Counted from the stretch's first letter, positions 8,700 to 17,271 are shown. The stretch is DNA of 64,000 nucleotides from Mycobacterium sp. AZCC_0083 (GCF_014202335.1 NZ_JACHGP010000027.1:1-64000); one strand, 5' to 3'. A program made the numbers and translations. The notes: a model not told the origin generated them from the letters alone.

Positions 8700-9973
8700 G
8701 CGCGCGCGTCGGAGTCACGTTGTCCGACCGCTACCGGTTGCAGCGGCTGATCGCCACCGGTGGCATGGGCCAGGTGTGGGAGAGCGTCGACACTCGGCTG
8801 GGCCGCCAGGTCGCCATCAAGGTGCTCAAGGCGGAGTTCTCCACCGACCCCGAGTTCGTCGAGCGGTTCCGCGCCGAAGCCCGGACGGTCGCCATGCTCA
8901 ATCACCCCGGCATCGCCAGCGTGTACGACTACGGCGAGACCGAGCTCGACGTCGGCGAGGGCCGCACGGCCTACCTGGTGATGGAACTGGTCAACGGCGA
9001 ACCACTCAACGCCGTGATCAAGCGCACCGGGCGGTTGTCGCTGCGGCACGCCCTCGACATGCTCGAACAGACCGGCCGGGCCCTGCAGGTCGCCCATACG
9101 GCCGGGCTGGTGCACCGCGACGTCAAGCCGGGCAACATCCTCATCACGCCCACCGGGCAGGTGAAGCTCACCGACTTCGGCATCGCCAAGGCCGTCGACG
9201 CAGCTCCCGTCACCCAGACCGGCATGGTCATGGGCACCGCGCAGTACATCGCGCCGGAGCAGGCGCTCGGCAAGGACGCCACCGCGGCCAGTGACGTCTA
9301 CTCACTCGGTGTCGTCGGATACGAGACCCTTGCCGGCCGGCGGCCGTTCACCGGTGACGGCGCGCTGACGGTGGCGATGAAGCACATCAAGGAGCAGCCC
9401 GCGCCGCTGCCCTCCGACCTACCGCCCAACGTGCGCGAGCTGATCGAGATCACCCTGGCCAAGGAGCCCGGCCACCGCTATCGCTCGGGCGGGCCGTTCG
9501 CCGACGCCGTTGCCGCGGTGCGCGCCGGACGGCGACCGCCCCGGCCCAACCATGCGCCTTCCATCGGTCGCGCCGCTCCGGCTGCGATCCCGTCGGTCAC
9601 ACAGGCCCGCGCGGTCGCCGACTACGGCAGCAGGCCACCGACCGCAGCCCGACCTCGCCCGGTGACGGGCAGCCACCGCACGCCGGTGCAGCAGCGTCGC
9701 ACCTTCTCCCCCGGTCAGCGCGCGCTCCTGTGGGCGGCCGGGGTTCTCGGCGCGCTGGCCATCGTCATCGCGATCCTGATCGTGCTGAACGCCCAGGATC
9801 GCAAGGCCAACCAGTCGCCGCCGCCCACGATCACCAACACCAGCACCACCATCGTGCCTCCGCCTCCACCCGCGTCTCCTGGTGCCATGCCGGCTCCGGA
9901 GTGGATTGATTCTGGGTCCATCGGCGACGGTGGAGACGATGACACTCCGGTCCTAGAAGACACGGGGCAATGA
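8696..9973 (+). CDS. pknA: PknA, Ser/Thr protein kinase
   Basis: PknA (425 residues) is an essential membrane kinase controlling cell shape and division. The kinase domain (about 10-275) has the Gly-rich loop TGGMGQVWES, catalytic Lys42 in VAIKVLK, HRDVKPGN with Asp142, DFG at 160-162 and an APEQ motif, so it looks fully active. A juxtamembrane Pro/Arg-rich segment precedes one transmembrane helix (about 343-365, ALLWAAGVLGALAIVIAILIV). The extracellular tail is short, with no PASTA repeats, unlike PknB. It overlaps pbpA and pknB by 4 nt on each side. Confidence 0.96.
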   Translation: MSARVGVTLSDRYRLQRLIATGGMGQVWESVDTRLGRQVAIKVLKAEFSTDPEFVERFRAEARTVAMLNHPGIASVYDYGETELDVGEGRTAYLVMELVNGEPLNAVIKRTGRLSLRHALDMLEQTGRALQVAHTAGLVHRDVKPGNILITPTGQVKLTDFGIAKAVDAAPVTQTGMVMGTAQYIAPEQALGKDATAASDVYSLGVVGYETLAGRRPFTGDGALTVAMKHIKEQPAPLPSDLPPNVRELIEITLAKEPGHRYRSGGPFADAVAAVRAGRRPPRPNHAPSIGRAAPAAIPSVTQARAVADYGSRPPTAARPRPVTGSHRTPVQQRRTFSPGQRALLWAAGVLGALAIVIAILIVLNAQDRKANQSPPPTITNTSTTIVPPPPPASPGAMPAPEWIDSGSIGDGGDDDTPVLEDTGQ

Positions 9974-11871
9974 CCACCCCGCAGCACCTGTCCGACCGCT
10001 ACGAACTCGGTGACATCCTCGGGTTTGGTGGCATGTCGGAGGTCCACCTGGCCCGCGACGTCCGGCTGCACCGCGACGTGGCCGTCAAGGTGCTGCGCGC
10101 AGACCTGGCTCGCGACCCGAGCTTCTACCTGCGCTTCCGCAGGGAGGCCCAGAACGCTGCGGCGTTGAACCACCCCGCCATCGTCGCGGTGTACGACACC
10201 GGCGAGGCCGAAACCCCTGCCGGGCCACTGCCCTACATCGTGATGGAGTACGTCGAAGGCGTGACGCTGCGCGACATCGTGCACACCGACGGCCCGATGG
10301 AACCGCAGCGGGCCATCGAGGTCATCGCCGATGCGTGTCAGGCCCTGAACTTCAGCCACCAGCACGGCATCATCCACCGCGACGTCAAACCCGCCAACAT
10401 CATGATCAGCAAGACCGGCGCAGTGAAGGTGATGGACTTCGGGATCGCCCGCGCACTGGCCGACACCGGCAACCCGATGACCCAGACCGCCGCCGTGATC
10501 GGCACCGCCCAGTACCTGTCCCCCGAGCAGGCCCGCGGCGAGAAGGTGGACGCTCGCTCGGACGTGTACTCATTGGGCTGCGTGCTCTACGAGATGCTCA
10601 CGGGGGAGCCACCTTTCGTCGGTGACTCACCCGTGGCGGTGGCCTACCAACACGTCAGGGAAGATCCAGTGCCGCCGTCTCAGCGCTATGCCGGCATCTC
10701 CCCTGAGTTGGACGCCGTTGTACTCAAGGCGCTGGCCAAGAACCCAGAGAACCGGTATCAGACTGCGGCGGAGATGCGCACCGATCTGATCCGCGTGCAC
10801 AGCGGCGAGGCACCAGACGCTCCCAAGGTGTTCACCGATGCCGAGCGCACGTCGCTGCTGTCAGCGCCGCCACCCTCGCGCGGTCGCGCGCAACCCACCG
10901 AACACATCCCCACCCACCCGGCCGGCTACGTCGAACCCCAACGCGGCGGGTCGATCGGCCGGTGGCTGATCGCGGTCGCTGTGCTGGCGGTGCTGACCGT
11001 GGTCGTGACGGTCGCGATCAACATGATCGGCGGCAGCCCGCGCGATCAGCAGGTGCCCAACGTAAAGGGCCAGACGCAGCAGGACGCCATTGCGGCCCTG
11101 CAGAACCGCGGGTTCAAGACCACCATCCAGCAGCACTCCGATTCGACGACGCCGCCAGGCAAGGTGATCGATACCGATCCCAAGGCCGACAGCGCCGTTT
11201 CCGCGGGCGACGAGATCACGATCAACGTGTCGTCGGGTCCCGAGCAAGCCATGATGCCCGACTGCACGAACCCAAACCTGACCTATGCCGCGTGCGTGAC
11301 CAAGCTCAAGGGCGCCGGCTTCGGAAAGTTCCAACAGACGACGTCGACGTCCAAACCGGACCTGAAGGGCCTTGTCATCGGGACCGTGCCCACGGCCAAT
11401 TCGACGTCGGCGATCACCAACGTCATCACGATCGTGGTGGGCAGTGGACCGAACACCAAGCCCGTCCCCGACGTGAAGGGGCGCACCCTCGAGGAGGCGA
11501 CGGCGATCCTCGCGGCGAGTGAGTTCACCGTTCCACCCATTCCGATCCAGGTCGACGGGCTCAAATCGACTCTGGGGCAGGTCCTTGGCACCGTTCCCCC
11601 CGCGAACGAGGTCGTACCGGTGGACACACCGATTCAGGTGAACGTGTCGCAGGGCAACCAGTTCCCCATGCCCGACTTGAGGCGAATGTTTTGGGACGAC
11701 GCCGCGCCGTTCCTGCAGTCGCTTGGCTGGCAGAACATTGGTAGCAACTTCGTCAAGCTTCAGAACGCCCAGAACAGCGGCGTGCCAACCAACGGGATCG
11801 TTACTCAGGACCCGGCGGCAGGAACCCCGATGAAGCCCACCGACACCATCACGCTGAGCTTCGCGCAGTAG
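9970..11871 (+). CDS. pknB: PknB, Ser/Thr protein kinase with PASTA repeats
   Basis: PknB (633 residues) senses cell-wall precursors or muropeptides through extracellular PASTA domains and phosphorylates wall-synthesis regulators such as CwlM, FhaA and the MurJ pseudokinase. The kinase domain shows GFGGMSEVHLARD, Lys40, HRDVKPAN with Asp138, Asp156 of DFG, and the activation-loop threonines Thr171 and Thr173 in MTQTAAV, at the same numbers as the known M. tuberculosis autophosphorylation sites. One transmembrane helix (about 332-352) leads into four PASTA repeats (starting VPNVKG, MPDCTN, VPDVKG and MPDLRR). Its 3' end overlaps the convergent trpG gene by 23 nt. Confidence 0.97.
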   Translation: MTTPQHLSDRYELGDILGFGGMSEVHLARDVRLHRDVAVKVLRADLARDPSFYLRFRREAQNAAALNHPAIVAVYDTGEAETPAGPLPYIVMEYVEGVTLRDIVHTDGPMEPQRAIEVIADACQALNFSHQHGIIHRDVKPANIMISKTGAVKVMDFGIARALADTGNPMTQTAAVIGTAQYLSPEQARGEKVDARSDVYSLGCVLYEMLTGEPPFVGDSPVAVAYQHVREDPVPPSQRYAGISPELDAVVLKALAKNPENRYQTAAEMRTDLIRVHSGEAPDAPKVFTDAERTSLLSAPPPSRGRAQPTEHIPTHPAGYVEPQRGGSIGRWLIAVAVLAVLTVVVTVAINMIGGSPRDQQVPNVKGQTQQDAIAALQNRGFKTTIQQHSDSTTPPGKVIDTDPKADSAVSAGDEITINVSSGPEQAMMPDCTNPNLTYAACVTKLKGAGFGKFQQTTSTSKPDLKGLVIGTVPTANSTSAITNVITIVVGSGPNTKPVPDVKGRTLEEATAILAASEFTVPPIPIQVDGLKSTLGQVLGTVPPANEVVPVDTPIQVNVSQGNQFPMPDLRRMFWDDAAPFLQSLGWQNIGSNFVKLQNAQNSGVPTNGIVTQDPAAGTPMKPTDTITLSFAQ

Positions 11872-12523
11872 CCGCCCGCACGGTATCGGCCACCTCGCGT
11901 TCGAGCTGGGCCACCAGCGCCTCGGCGGGCGGCGTGCCACATAGCGTCAGCCAGTTGGCCAGCATCCGGTGGCCGCCCTCGGTCAGGATCGACTCTGGAT
12001 GGAACTGGACGCCGTGGATCGGCAGATCGACGTGCTGCACGCCCATGATGACGCCGCCCTCGGTGCGCCCGGTCACCTGCAGTACCTCGGGCAGGGTGTC
12101 CGGCAGGATCGTTAGCGAGTGATAGCGCGTCGCGGTGAAGGGGTCCGGAAGTCCTTGCAGCACACCGATATTCGAGTGGTACACGCTGCTGGTCTTGCCG
12201 TGCCGCAGTTCGGGAGCGCGATCGACGGTACCCCCGAATGCCACCCCGATGGCCTGGTGCCCGAGGCAGACGCCGAGGAGCGGAGTCTTCGCCGCCGCGC
12301 ACGCCAGCACCAGCGGGATGGACGCGCCTGCGCGCTCAGGCGTGCCAGGGCCAGGGCTGAGCAGGATGCCGTCGAATTCCTCGGCGGCCGCGCGGATCTC
12401 GTCATCGCCGGCGAGGCGCGCATCGTCGTTGCGCCAGACGGTCGCGTTCACGCCGAGCTGGCCAAGGTACTGGACCAGGTTGAACACGAAGCTGTCGTAA
12501 TTGTCGACGACGAGAACCCGCAT
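11849..12523 (-). CDS. trpG: Glutamine amidotransferase subunit of anthranilate/4-amino-4-deoxychorismate synthase
   Basis: This 224-residue class I glutamine amidotransferase releases ammonia from glutamine for the aminating partner (TrpE or PabB) acting on chorismate. It shows the oxyanion segment LLSPGPGTPE, the nucleophile Cys86 in GVCLGHQAIG, and the catalytic His-Glu in VQFHPESIL. The gene is annotated trpG in related genomes, but no trpE or pabB neighbour is present, so a shared or folate-specific (pabA) role is equally possible. It is convergent with pknB, and the two coding ends overlap. Confidence 0.92.
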   Translation of the reverse strand: MRVLVVDNYDSFVFNLVQYLGQLGVNATVWRNDDARLAGDDEIRAAAEEFDGILLSPGPGTPERAGASIPLVLACAAAKTPLLGVCLGHQAIGVAFGGTVDRAPELRHGKTSSVYHSNIGVLQGLPDPFTATRYHSLTILPDTLPEVLQVTGRTEGGVIMGVQHVDLPIHGVQFHPESILTEGGHRMLANWLTLCGTPPAEALVAQLEREVADTVRAATARSSA

Positions 12524-12545
12524 CGGACCAGGTTACTGGGTGCCG

Positions 12546-13295
12546 TCAGTAGCCAAGGGGACCGGCGGGCTTGGCGAAGCGCATCCGCACCGGCGCCGGA
12601 TACCCGGCCAACTCCACGCGGTCCCGCGGCTGTTCGGTGTAGCCCAGTCCGAACCGCACAACGTATTGCTTGTAGAGCGTGACCAACGGCGCCGCCGCGA
12701 GGGCCGCCCGCATGGCCGACACGTCACCGATCGCGGTGATGACGTACGGCGGACCGTAGGTACGACCGTTGAGCAACAGCGTGTTGCCGACGCAGCGGGG
12801 TGCGGACGTACCGATGAGGCGCTGATCCTGCATCTGGATGCCCTCGGCGCCCGCGGTCCACAGGGCGTTCAACACGGCCTGCACGTCCTGCTGATGGACC
12901 ACCAGGTCGTCGGGGGAGGCGTCGCCGGGGAAGCGGCCCTCGGCGTCGCGCTGCGCGTCGGTCAGGGTGATCACCAAGCCAGGACCGCGCATGGGGTCCA
13001 GCCCGGCGTCGGCGGCGAGGACGTCGGCGCGGCTGGTGATGGCGGCCAGCGCCGCGTCGGCGCCCGGGGAGCCGCCGTGGCGGGTGTCGATCTGGGTCAC
13101 GAGTCCATCGCGCTCACTGGAGAGCCGGTCGACGGACCGTTGGGCATCGCGGACGAGGTCGACGAGCCGCGGTGCGTCACTGCGACGTATCTCACCGCCT
13201 TGGGAGGTGGTGTGGGTGGCTGCCAGCAGCAGGCCTGCGCACAGGCACACGGCAGGCACGCCGAAACGCCAGGCGGACGGCCTCGTGGCGCTCAT
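12546..13295 (-). CDS. DUF881 family membrane-anchored protein
   Basis: The 249-residue protein matches the DUF881 family (Rv0012 in M. tuberculosis), conserved next to crgA in actinobacteria. An N-terminal hydrophobic segment (about residues 10-28) acts as signal anchor. A predicted coiled-coil follows (LVDLVRDAQRSVDRLSSERDGL), then the family core GPGLVITLTDA, DLVVHQQDVQAVLNALW and GNTLLLNGRTYGPPYVITAIGD. I chose the ATG at 13295 because it is preceded by GGAGGGG; a longer upstream extension would run through crgA in antisense. Function is unknown; the context suggests a role at the division site. Confidence 0.9.
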   Translation of the reverse strand: MSATRPSAWRFGVPAVCLCAGLLLAATHTTSQGGEIRRSDAPRLVDLVRDAQRSVDRLSSERDGLVTQIDTRHGGSPGADAALAAITSRADVLAADAGLDPMRGPGLVITLTDAQRDAEGRFPGDASPDDLVVHQQDVQAVLNALWTAGAEGIQMQDQRLIGTSAPRCVGNTLLLNGRTYGPPYVITAIGDVSAMRAALAAAPLVTLYKQYVVRFGLGYTEQPRDRVELAGYPAPVRMRFAKPAGPLGY

Positions 13296-13410
13296 CGTCC
13301 CCTCCTCGGCCGCGTTCAGATTTCTCTGTCGGACGACGTGCTGGGTTAGGCTCTCAGGTGCATCCGCTCCATCGTCGCACCCGCGACGCCGACTGTCCGC
13401 GAAGGTACCC

Positions 13411-13695
13411 ATGCCCAAGTCCAAGGTTCGCAAGAAGAGTGACTTCACCACCAGCTCGGTGAGTCGCACTCCGGTCAAGGTCAAGGCCGGACCGTCGAGC
13501 GTGTGGTTCGTCGTGCTCTTCATCGGATTGATGCTGATCGGCCTGTTGTGGCTGCTGGTCTTCCAGTTGGCGGCTACCAACCCCGTGGACGCGCCGAGTT
13601 TCCTGCAATGGATGGCCGACCTCGCCCAGTGGAACTACGCCATCGCGTTTGCCTGCATGATTACCGGCCTGTTGCTCACGATGCGCTGGCGTTGA
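13411..13695 (+). CDS. crgA: CrgA, cell-division membrane protein
   Basis: The 94-residue protein has a charged N-terminus (MPKSKVRKKSD) and two transmembrane helices (about 29-53 and 71-90), the CrgA layout. Mycobacterial CrgA interacts with FtsZ, FtsQ, FtsI, PbpA and CwsA and helps place septal and polar synthesis. It is divergent from the DUF881 gene with a 115-bp shared promoter region. A hairpin directly after the stop codon probably ends the transcript. Confidence 0.95.
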   Translation: MPKSKVRKKSDFTTSSVSRTPVKVKAGPSSVWFVVLFIGLMLIGLLWLLVFQLAATNPVDAPSFLQWMADLAQWNYAIAFACMITGLLLTMRWR

Positions 13696-13716
13696 GCATC
13701 CTTCCCCGTAAGGATG
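13696..13716 (+). terminator. Hairpin directly after crgA
   Basis: An 8-bp perfect stem (GCATCCTT / AAGGATGC) with loop CCCCGT starts immediately after the crgA stop codon. No strict T run follows, so it is a terminator of the mycobacterial I-shaped kind at best. Confidence 0.45.
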
Positions 13717-13807
13717 CATTCAAAGTGGTTTCTGTGCGTTACCCGTCTCGCAACCTCTCCGTCACCCAATCACATCGTTGTGATTCATCCCCATTGGGGA
13801 TAGCGCC

Positions 13808-13816
13808 TGTGGATAA
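13808..13816 (-). promoter_or_regulatory. Perfect DnaA-box sequence upstream of the PH-domain gene
   Basis: The minus strand reads TTATCCACA, a perfect DnaA-box match, 35 nt before the next start codon and about 15 kb from oriC. Two small hairpins lie just upstream (13768-13785 and 13789-13799). Function is unproven. Confidence 0.4.
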
Positions 13817-13851
13817 CTCGATTCGCCACGGTTAGAGGGTGCAAGTAAGTC

Positions 13852-14283
13852 ATGCAGCAAACTGAGTGGGGTCCGTCGACCGCCGGAATCGCTGCATGCG
13901 GAATCCTGGGGCTCGGGATGGCTACGGGCGTTGTGACCGTAGTCACAGATGCCCCCGGACGCATCCTCGGAGGCATTGCCGCAGTCGGATTGCTCTCGTT
14001 TGCAAGCATGTCGTGGCGGGCCCGGCCGAAGCTGGCAATCACGCCCGGCGGACTCGTCGTCCGCGGCTGGTTGCGCACCTATACATTGCGTCGTGACGAC
14101 ATCGCGAGGATCCGGATCACGGAATTCCGCCGCATCGGGCGCAAGGTGCATCTACTCGAGGTCGACACAGCCGCCGACGACCGCTTGCTGGTGTTCACCC
14201 GATGGGATCTGGGCACAAGTCCACTCGACGTGCTCGACGCGCTGACCGACGCGGGCTACGGCCCATCAGACGGCCCTCGCTAG
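13852..14283 (+). CDS. PH-domain-containing membrane protein (Rv0010c-like)
   Basis: The 143-residue protein has two N-terminal transmembrane helices (about 10-32 and 38-54) followed by a bacterial PH-type domain (PKLAITPGGLVVRGWLRTYTLRRDDIARIRI...HLLEVDT). It corresponds to Rv0010c, always found between crgA and ppiA in mycobacteria. The role is unknown. The stretch before it contains two small hairpins and a DnaA-box-like sequence. It converges on ppiA across a strong inverted repeat. Confidence 0.85.
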   Translation: MQQTEWGPSTAGIAACGILGLGMATGVVTVVTDAPGRILGGIAAVGLLSFASMSWRARPKLAITPGGLVVRGWLRTYTLRRDDIARIRITEFRRIGRKVHLLEVDTAADDRLLVFTRWDLGTSPLDVLDALTDAGYGPSDGPR

Positions 14284-14299
14284 TCCCCAACCACCTTGC

Positions 14300-14361
14300 C
14301 GCGAGCGCGCGCGTCTGCGGCACGACACGCCACAAAGGTAGGCACTCTGCGCGCGCTCGCG
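14300..14361. terminator. Large inverted repeat between convergent genes (bidirectional terminator)
   Basis: A 13-bp perfect inverted repeat (CGCGAGCGCGCGC at 14300-14312 against 14349-14361) encloses 36 nt. It fills the gap between the convergent stops of the PH-domain gene (14283) and ppiA (14375). Elements of this look, a GCGAGCG arm with GTCTGCGGCACG inside, recur between convergent genes in mycobacteria as far as I recall, so a dispersed bidirectional terminator is the likely role. Confidence 0.6.
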
Positions 14362-14374
14362 CAGGTGCTGACTT

Positions 14375-14920
14375 CTACGAAATGGTGATCGACTCGATGA
14401 CCACGGGCTCGGTCGGACGGTCGCCGCGATCGGTCGCGGTGGCGCCGATCGCGTCGACGACCTTCTGCGACTCCTCGTCGACGACCTCGCCGAAGATGGT
14501 GTGCTTGCGGTTCAGGTGCGGGGTCTTGCCCACGGTGATGAAGAACTGTGAGCCGTTCGTGCCTGGCCCGGCGTTGGCCATCGCCAGCAGGTAGGGCTTG
14601 TCGAACTGCAGTTCCGGATGGAACTCGTCGGCGAACTGGTAGCCAGGTCCGCCACGGCCGGTCCCCGTCGGGTCGCCGCCTTGAAGCATGAAGCCGGAGA
14701 TGACGCGGTGGAAGATAGCGCCGTCGTAGAACGGGCCCTCCGTGCCGCCGGTCGCATTCTCGGTGCTGTAGTCCTTGGTGCCCTGCGCAAGTCCGACGAA
14801 GTTGGACACGGTCTTGGGGGCGTGGTTGCCGAACAGTGCGATCTTGATGTCACCGCGGTTGGTGTGCAGGGTCGCGGTCGCTGTCTGAATTGGGCTCGTC
14901 ACGGGATGCCAGTCTGCCAT
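14375..14920 (-). CDS. ppiA: PpiA, cyclophilin-type peptidyl-prolyl isomerase
   Basis: The 181-residue cyclophilin catalyses cis-trans isomerisation of prolyl bonds. The signature FHRVISGFMLQGGDPTGTG (with the catalytic Arg), the segment GTNGSQFFIT, and the late HTIFGEV block are all present. No signal peptide is visible, so it should be cytoplasmic. It is divergent from cwsA, as in M. tuberculosis (Rv0009/Rv0008c). Confidence 0.96.
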   Translation of the reverse strand: MADWHPVTSPIQTATATLHTNRGDIKIALFGNHAPKTVSNFVGLAQGTKDYSTENATGGTEGPFYDGAIFHRVISGFMLQGGDPTGTGRGGPGYQFADEFHPELQFDKPYLLAMANAGPGTNGSQFFITVGKTPHLNRKHTIFGEVVDEESQKVVDAIGATATDRGDRPTEPVVIESITIS

Positions 14921-15044
14921 TCGTCTTTTCGGTGCCGGATCAGGCCCCCGCCCGAATAGTGTTGTCGCCGTCAGCGGCCACCGTCCGGTCGGCGATGATG
15001 GCAGGCTGGAACTTCAATTCAGTAGACCGCGGAGAGGTTGTGGC

Positions 15045-15470
15045 ATGAGCTCGAAGACGAGTGCCGTCCGGTTGACGCCAAGGGAGAGGTTCGCCCGTGG
15101 TCTGAAGTACTCGACGGTGGGCCCGGTCGACGTCACCAGGGGAGTGCTGGGGATCGGCCTGGGTTCGGCGCACTCGTCGGCGAACTGGCTGGGTGACCGC
15201 TACCGCAGCGGCAAGCTGCGCAAGGACCTCGCCGCCGCGCAAGAGACGATCGCCAACGAACTCGCCGCGGCCCAGGAGGTCGTCGCCAACCTGCCGCAGG
15301 CGCTGCAGGAGGCCCGGCGCTCCAAGCGCCGTCCGCGCCCGATCTTCGTGATCGCCGCCGGCGCCGCGGTGCTGGCCGTTGGGGCGGTGGCGTTCTCGAT
15401 CATTCGGCGCTCGACGCAGCCGGACCCATCGCCGCTCCCGCCGAGTGTGGACGTCACGCCCAAGCCCTGA
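15045..15470 (+). CDS. cwsA: CwsA, cell wall synthesis protein
   Basis: The 141-residue protein matches CwsA, a small membrane protein that binds Wag31 and CrgA and supports polar growth. The N-terminal half is basic and soluble (LTPRERFARGLKYSTVGPVDVTRGVLGIGLGSAHSSANWLGDRYR without a helix anchor), a coiled region rich in Ala/Glu follows, and a single transmembrane helix lies near the C-terminus (about 103-122). In M. tuberculosis cwsA is next to the tRNA-Ala gene; here three extra genes intervene. Confidence 0.92.
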   Translation: MSSKTSAVRLTPRERFARGLKYSTVGPVDVTRGVLGIGLGSAHSSANWLGDRYRSGKLRKDLAAAQETIANELAAAQEVVANLPQALQEARRSKRRPRPIFVIAAGAAVLAVGAVAFSIIRRSTQPDPSPLPPSVDVTPKP

Positions 15471-15493
15471 AAGACCGCGCGGCCCAACGCAAG

Positions 15494-16669
15494 TCAGGGG
15501 AGTAGCGCCTGGCCGAGCCGTGCTGCCTGCCGGGTCAGGTGGTGGCGTTCGGCGAGGTTTGGGGCGATCTGGGCGGCTTCGGCATACAGCCGCGCCGCCG
15601 TTCGAGTGTCGCCGGCCTTCTCGTGGAGGTACGCCGACGCGGCGGTGTGCCGGGGCAGGCCTGGGTCCACCGTGGCCAACGCCGCGAGACCCGCTGTCGC
15701 GCCGTCGGCCTCGCCAATGGCGACGGCCCTGTTGAGCGCCACGACCGGGCTCTCGGTCAATGCGAACAGGTCGTCGTACCAGCTGACGATCTGCACCCAA
15801 TCGGTCTCCTCGGCGCGTGGCGCGTCCGCGTGGATCGCGGCGATCGCCGCCTGCGCCTGGTACTCACCGAGTTCGTCGCGACCCAGCGCGCTCTGCAGGA
15901 TGACGACGCCCTCGGCGATGAGCGGGGTGTTCCAGCGCGAGCGGTCCTGCTCGGCAAGCGGGACCAGCCTCCCGCCCGGCCCGGTCCGCGCCTCCCGGCG
16001 AGCGTGGTGCAGCAGCATCAACGCGAGAAGTCCTGCGGTCTCTGGATCGTCGGTCATCGACGCCAATTGCCGGGTGAGCCGGATCGCCTCCGCCGCCAGG
16101 TCGACGTCGCCGGTGTAGCCCTCGTTGAACACCAGGTACAGCACCCTCAGCACGGTCGCCAGATCGCCCGGCTCGTCGAACCTCACGTCGCGGACCGTGC
16201 GTTTGGCCCGGCTGACGCGCTGCGCCATGGTCGCCTCCGGCACGAGGTAGGCCTGCGCAATCTGGCGGGTGGTCAACCCGCCGACGGCGCGCAGCGTGAG
16301 GGCCACCGCGGACGACGAACTCAGTGAGGGATGCGCGCACAGGAAGAACAGCTGCAAGGTGTCGTCGGCAGCCTCGGTCGGTCCGGGCGGCGGCTCGACC
16401 GCGACGCGTTCCTCCCTGTCGCGGCGGGACGCCTCGGAACGGTGGGCGTCGACGAATTTGCGCCAGGCGACCGTGACCAGCCAACCCTTGGGGTCGGCCG
16501 GCCGCTGCTCCGGCCAGGTCAGCGCGGCCTGGATGAGCGCTTCCTGAACGGCGTCCTCGGCTGTCGCGAAGTCGACTCCACGGTGCACGAGCACGCCGAT
16601 CACTGCGGGAGTCAGCTCCCGAAGCAGCAGTTCTTCCAGCACCTGATCTGACCTGGCCGGTCCGGTCAT
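15494..16669 (-). CDS. ECF42-type RNA polymerase sigma factor with C-terminal extension
   Basis: The 391-residue protein has sigma region 2 (EDAVQEALIQAALTWPEQRPADPKGWLVTVAWRKFVD) and region 4 (LTLRAVGGLTTRQIAQAYLVPEATMAQRVSRAKRTV) in the first ~190 residues. A long DUF6596/TPR-like extension ends in repeated helices (ALATVDPGLPRHTAASAYLHEKAGDTRTAARLY in parts). This extension is characteristic of ECF42 sigma factors, which lack a classical anti-sigma factor and are encoded with DGPF/YCII proteins. That partner lies immediately upstream, and its TGA overlaps this ATG. Target genes are unknown. Confidence 0.9.
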   Translation of the reverse strand: MTGPARSDQVLEELLLRELTPAVIGVLVHRGVDFATAEDAVQEALIQAALTWPEQRPADPKGWLVTVAWRKFVDAHRSEASRRDREERVAVEPPPGPTEAADDTLQLFFLCAHPSLSSSSAVALTLRAVGGLTTRQIAQAYLVPEATMAQRVSRAKRTVRDVRFDEPGDLATVLRVLYLVFNEGYTGDVDLAAEAIRLTRQLASMTDDPETAGLLALMLLHHARREARTGPGGRLVPLAEQDRSRWNTPLIAEGVVILQSALGRDELGEYQAQAAIAAIHADAPRAEETDWVQIVSWYDDLFALTESPVVALNRAVAIGEADGATAGLAALATVDPGLPRHTAASAYLHEKAGDTRTAARLYAEAAQIAPNLAERHHLTRQAARLGQALLP

Positions 16670-17073
16670 TCGTTGACCGTCAGGTGTGCGCCAAGGAAGG
16701 GACGCAATTCGAGCCACTCGTGGATCGGCTTGCCGCCGGCACCTGGGGCTGCGGACAATTCGCCGGCGAGCTCGAGTGCACGGTCGTAGGTGTCGACGTC
16801 GATCACCATCCAGCCGGCGATCAGGTCCTTGGTCTCCGCGAACGGTCCGTCGGTGACCGGCGGACGACCCTCCCCGTCGAACCGGACGAAGGTGCCCTGA
16901 GGCGACAGGGCTTGGCTGTCGACGTACTCGCCGGTGCCCACTAGCCGCTCGGCGAAGTCGTTCATGTACTTCACGTGAGCGTCGACCTCTTGCGGCGTCC
17001 ACTGGTCCATCGGGGCGGCGTTGACGGACTCGGGCGCACCGCGGTAGTGCTTGAGCATCAGGTACTTGGCCAT
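16666..17073 (-). CDS. YCII/DGPF-domain protein, partner of the ECF42 sigma factor
   Basis: The 135-residue protein opens with MAKYLMLKHYRG and carries the signature PPVTDGPFAETKDLIAGWMVIDVD, the DGPF motif of YCII-related proteins. Genes of this family are linked to ECF42 sigma factors across actinobacteria. The stop codon overlaps the sigma-factor start as ATGA, so the pair is translationally coupled. Biochemical function is unknown; a small-molecule or redox sensing role has been proposed for the family. Confidence 0.9.
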   Translation of the reverse strand: MAKYLMLKHYRGAPESVNAAPMDQWTPQEVDAHVKYMNDFAERLVGTGEYVDSQALSPQGTFVRFDGEGRPPVTDGPFAETKDLIAGWMVIDVDTYDRALELAGELSAAPGAGGKPIHEWLELRPFLGAHLTVNE

Positions 17074-17271
17074 GGTGGTCTCCCTTTCTCGTGATGGGCC
17101 ACTGTGGCCTCATCTACCCCTGGGACGGAGCCGCCACGCCGATCTCGACATGGCGGCCCAATATTCTTCGCGGCAAGCGATGTTTTCACGACGGCGGCTA
17201 GGCTGTTGGAACCCGGTCCAGCCCGGGCATCGTCCCCGTGAGCCCGCCATTCAGCGGAGTAGTGTCGGGCC

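Noticed and set aside
13296..13580. N-terminal extension of the DUF881 protein
   Set aside because: It runs antisense through crgA, while the ATG at 13295 has a strong ribosome-binding site and precedes the signal anchor.
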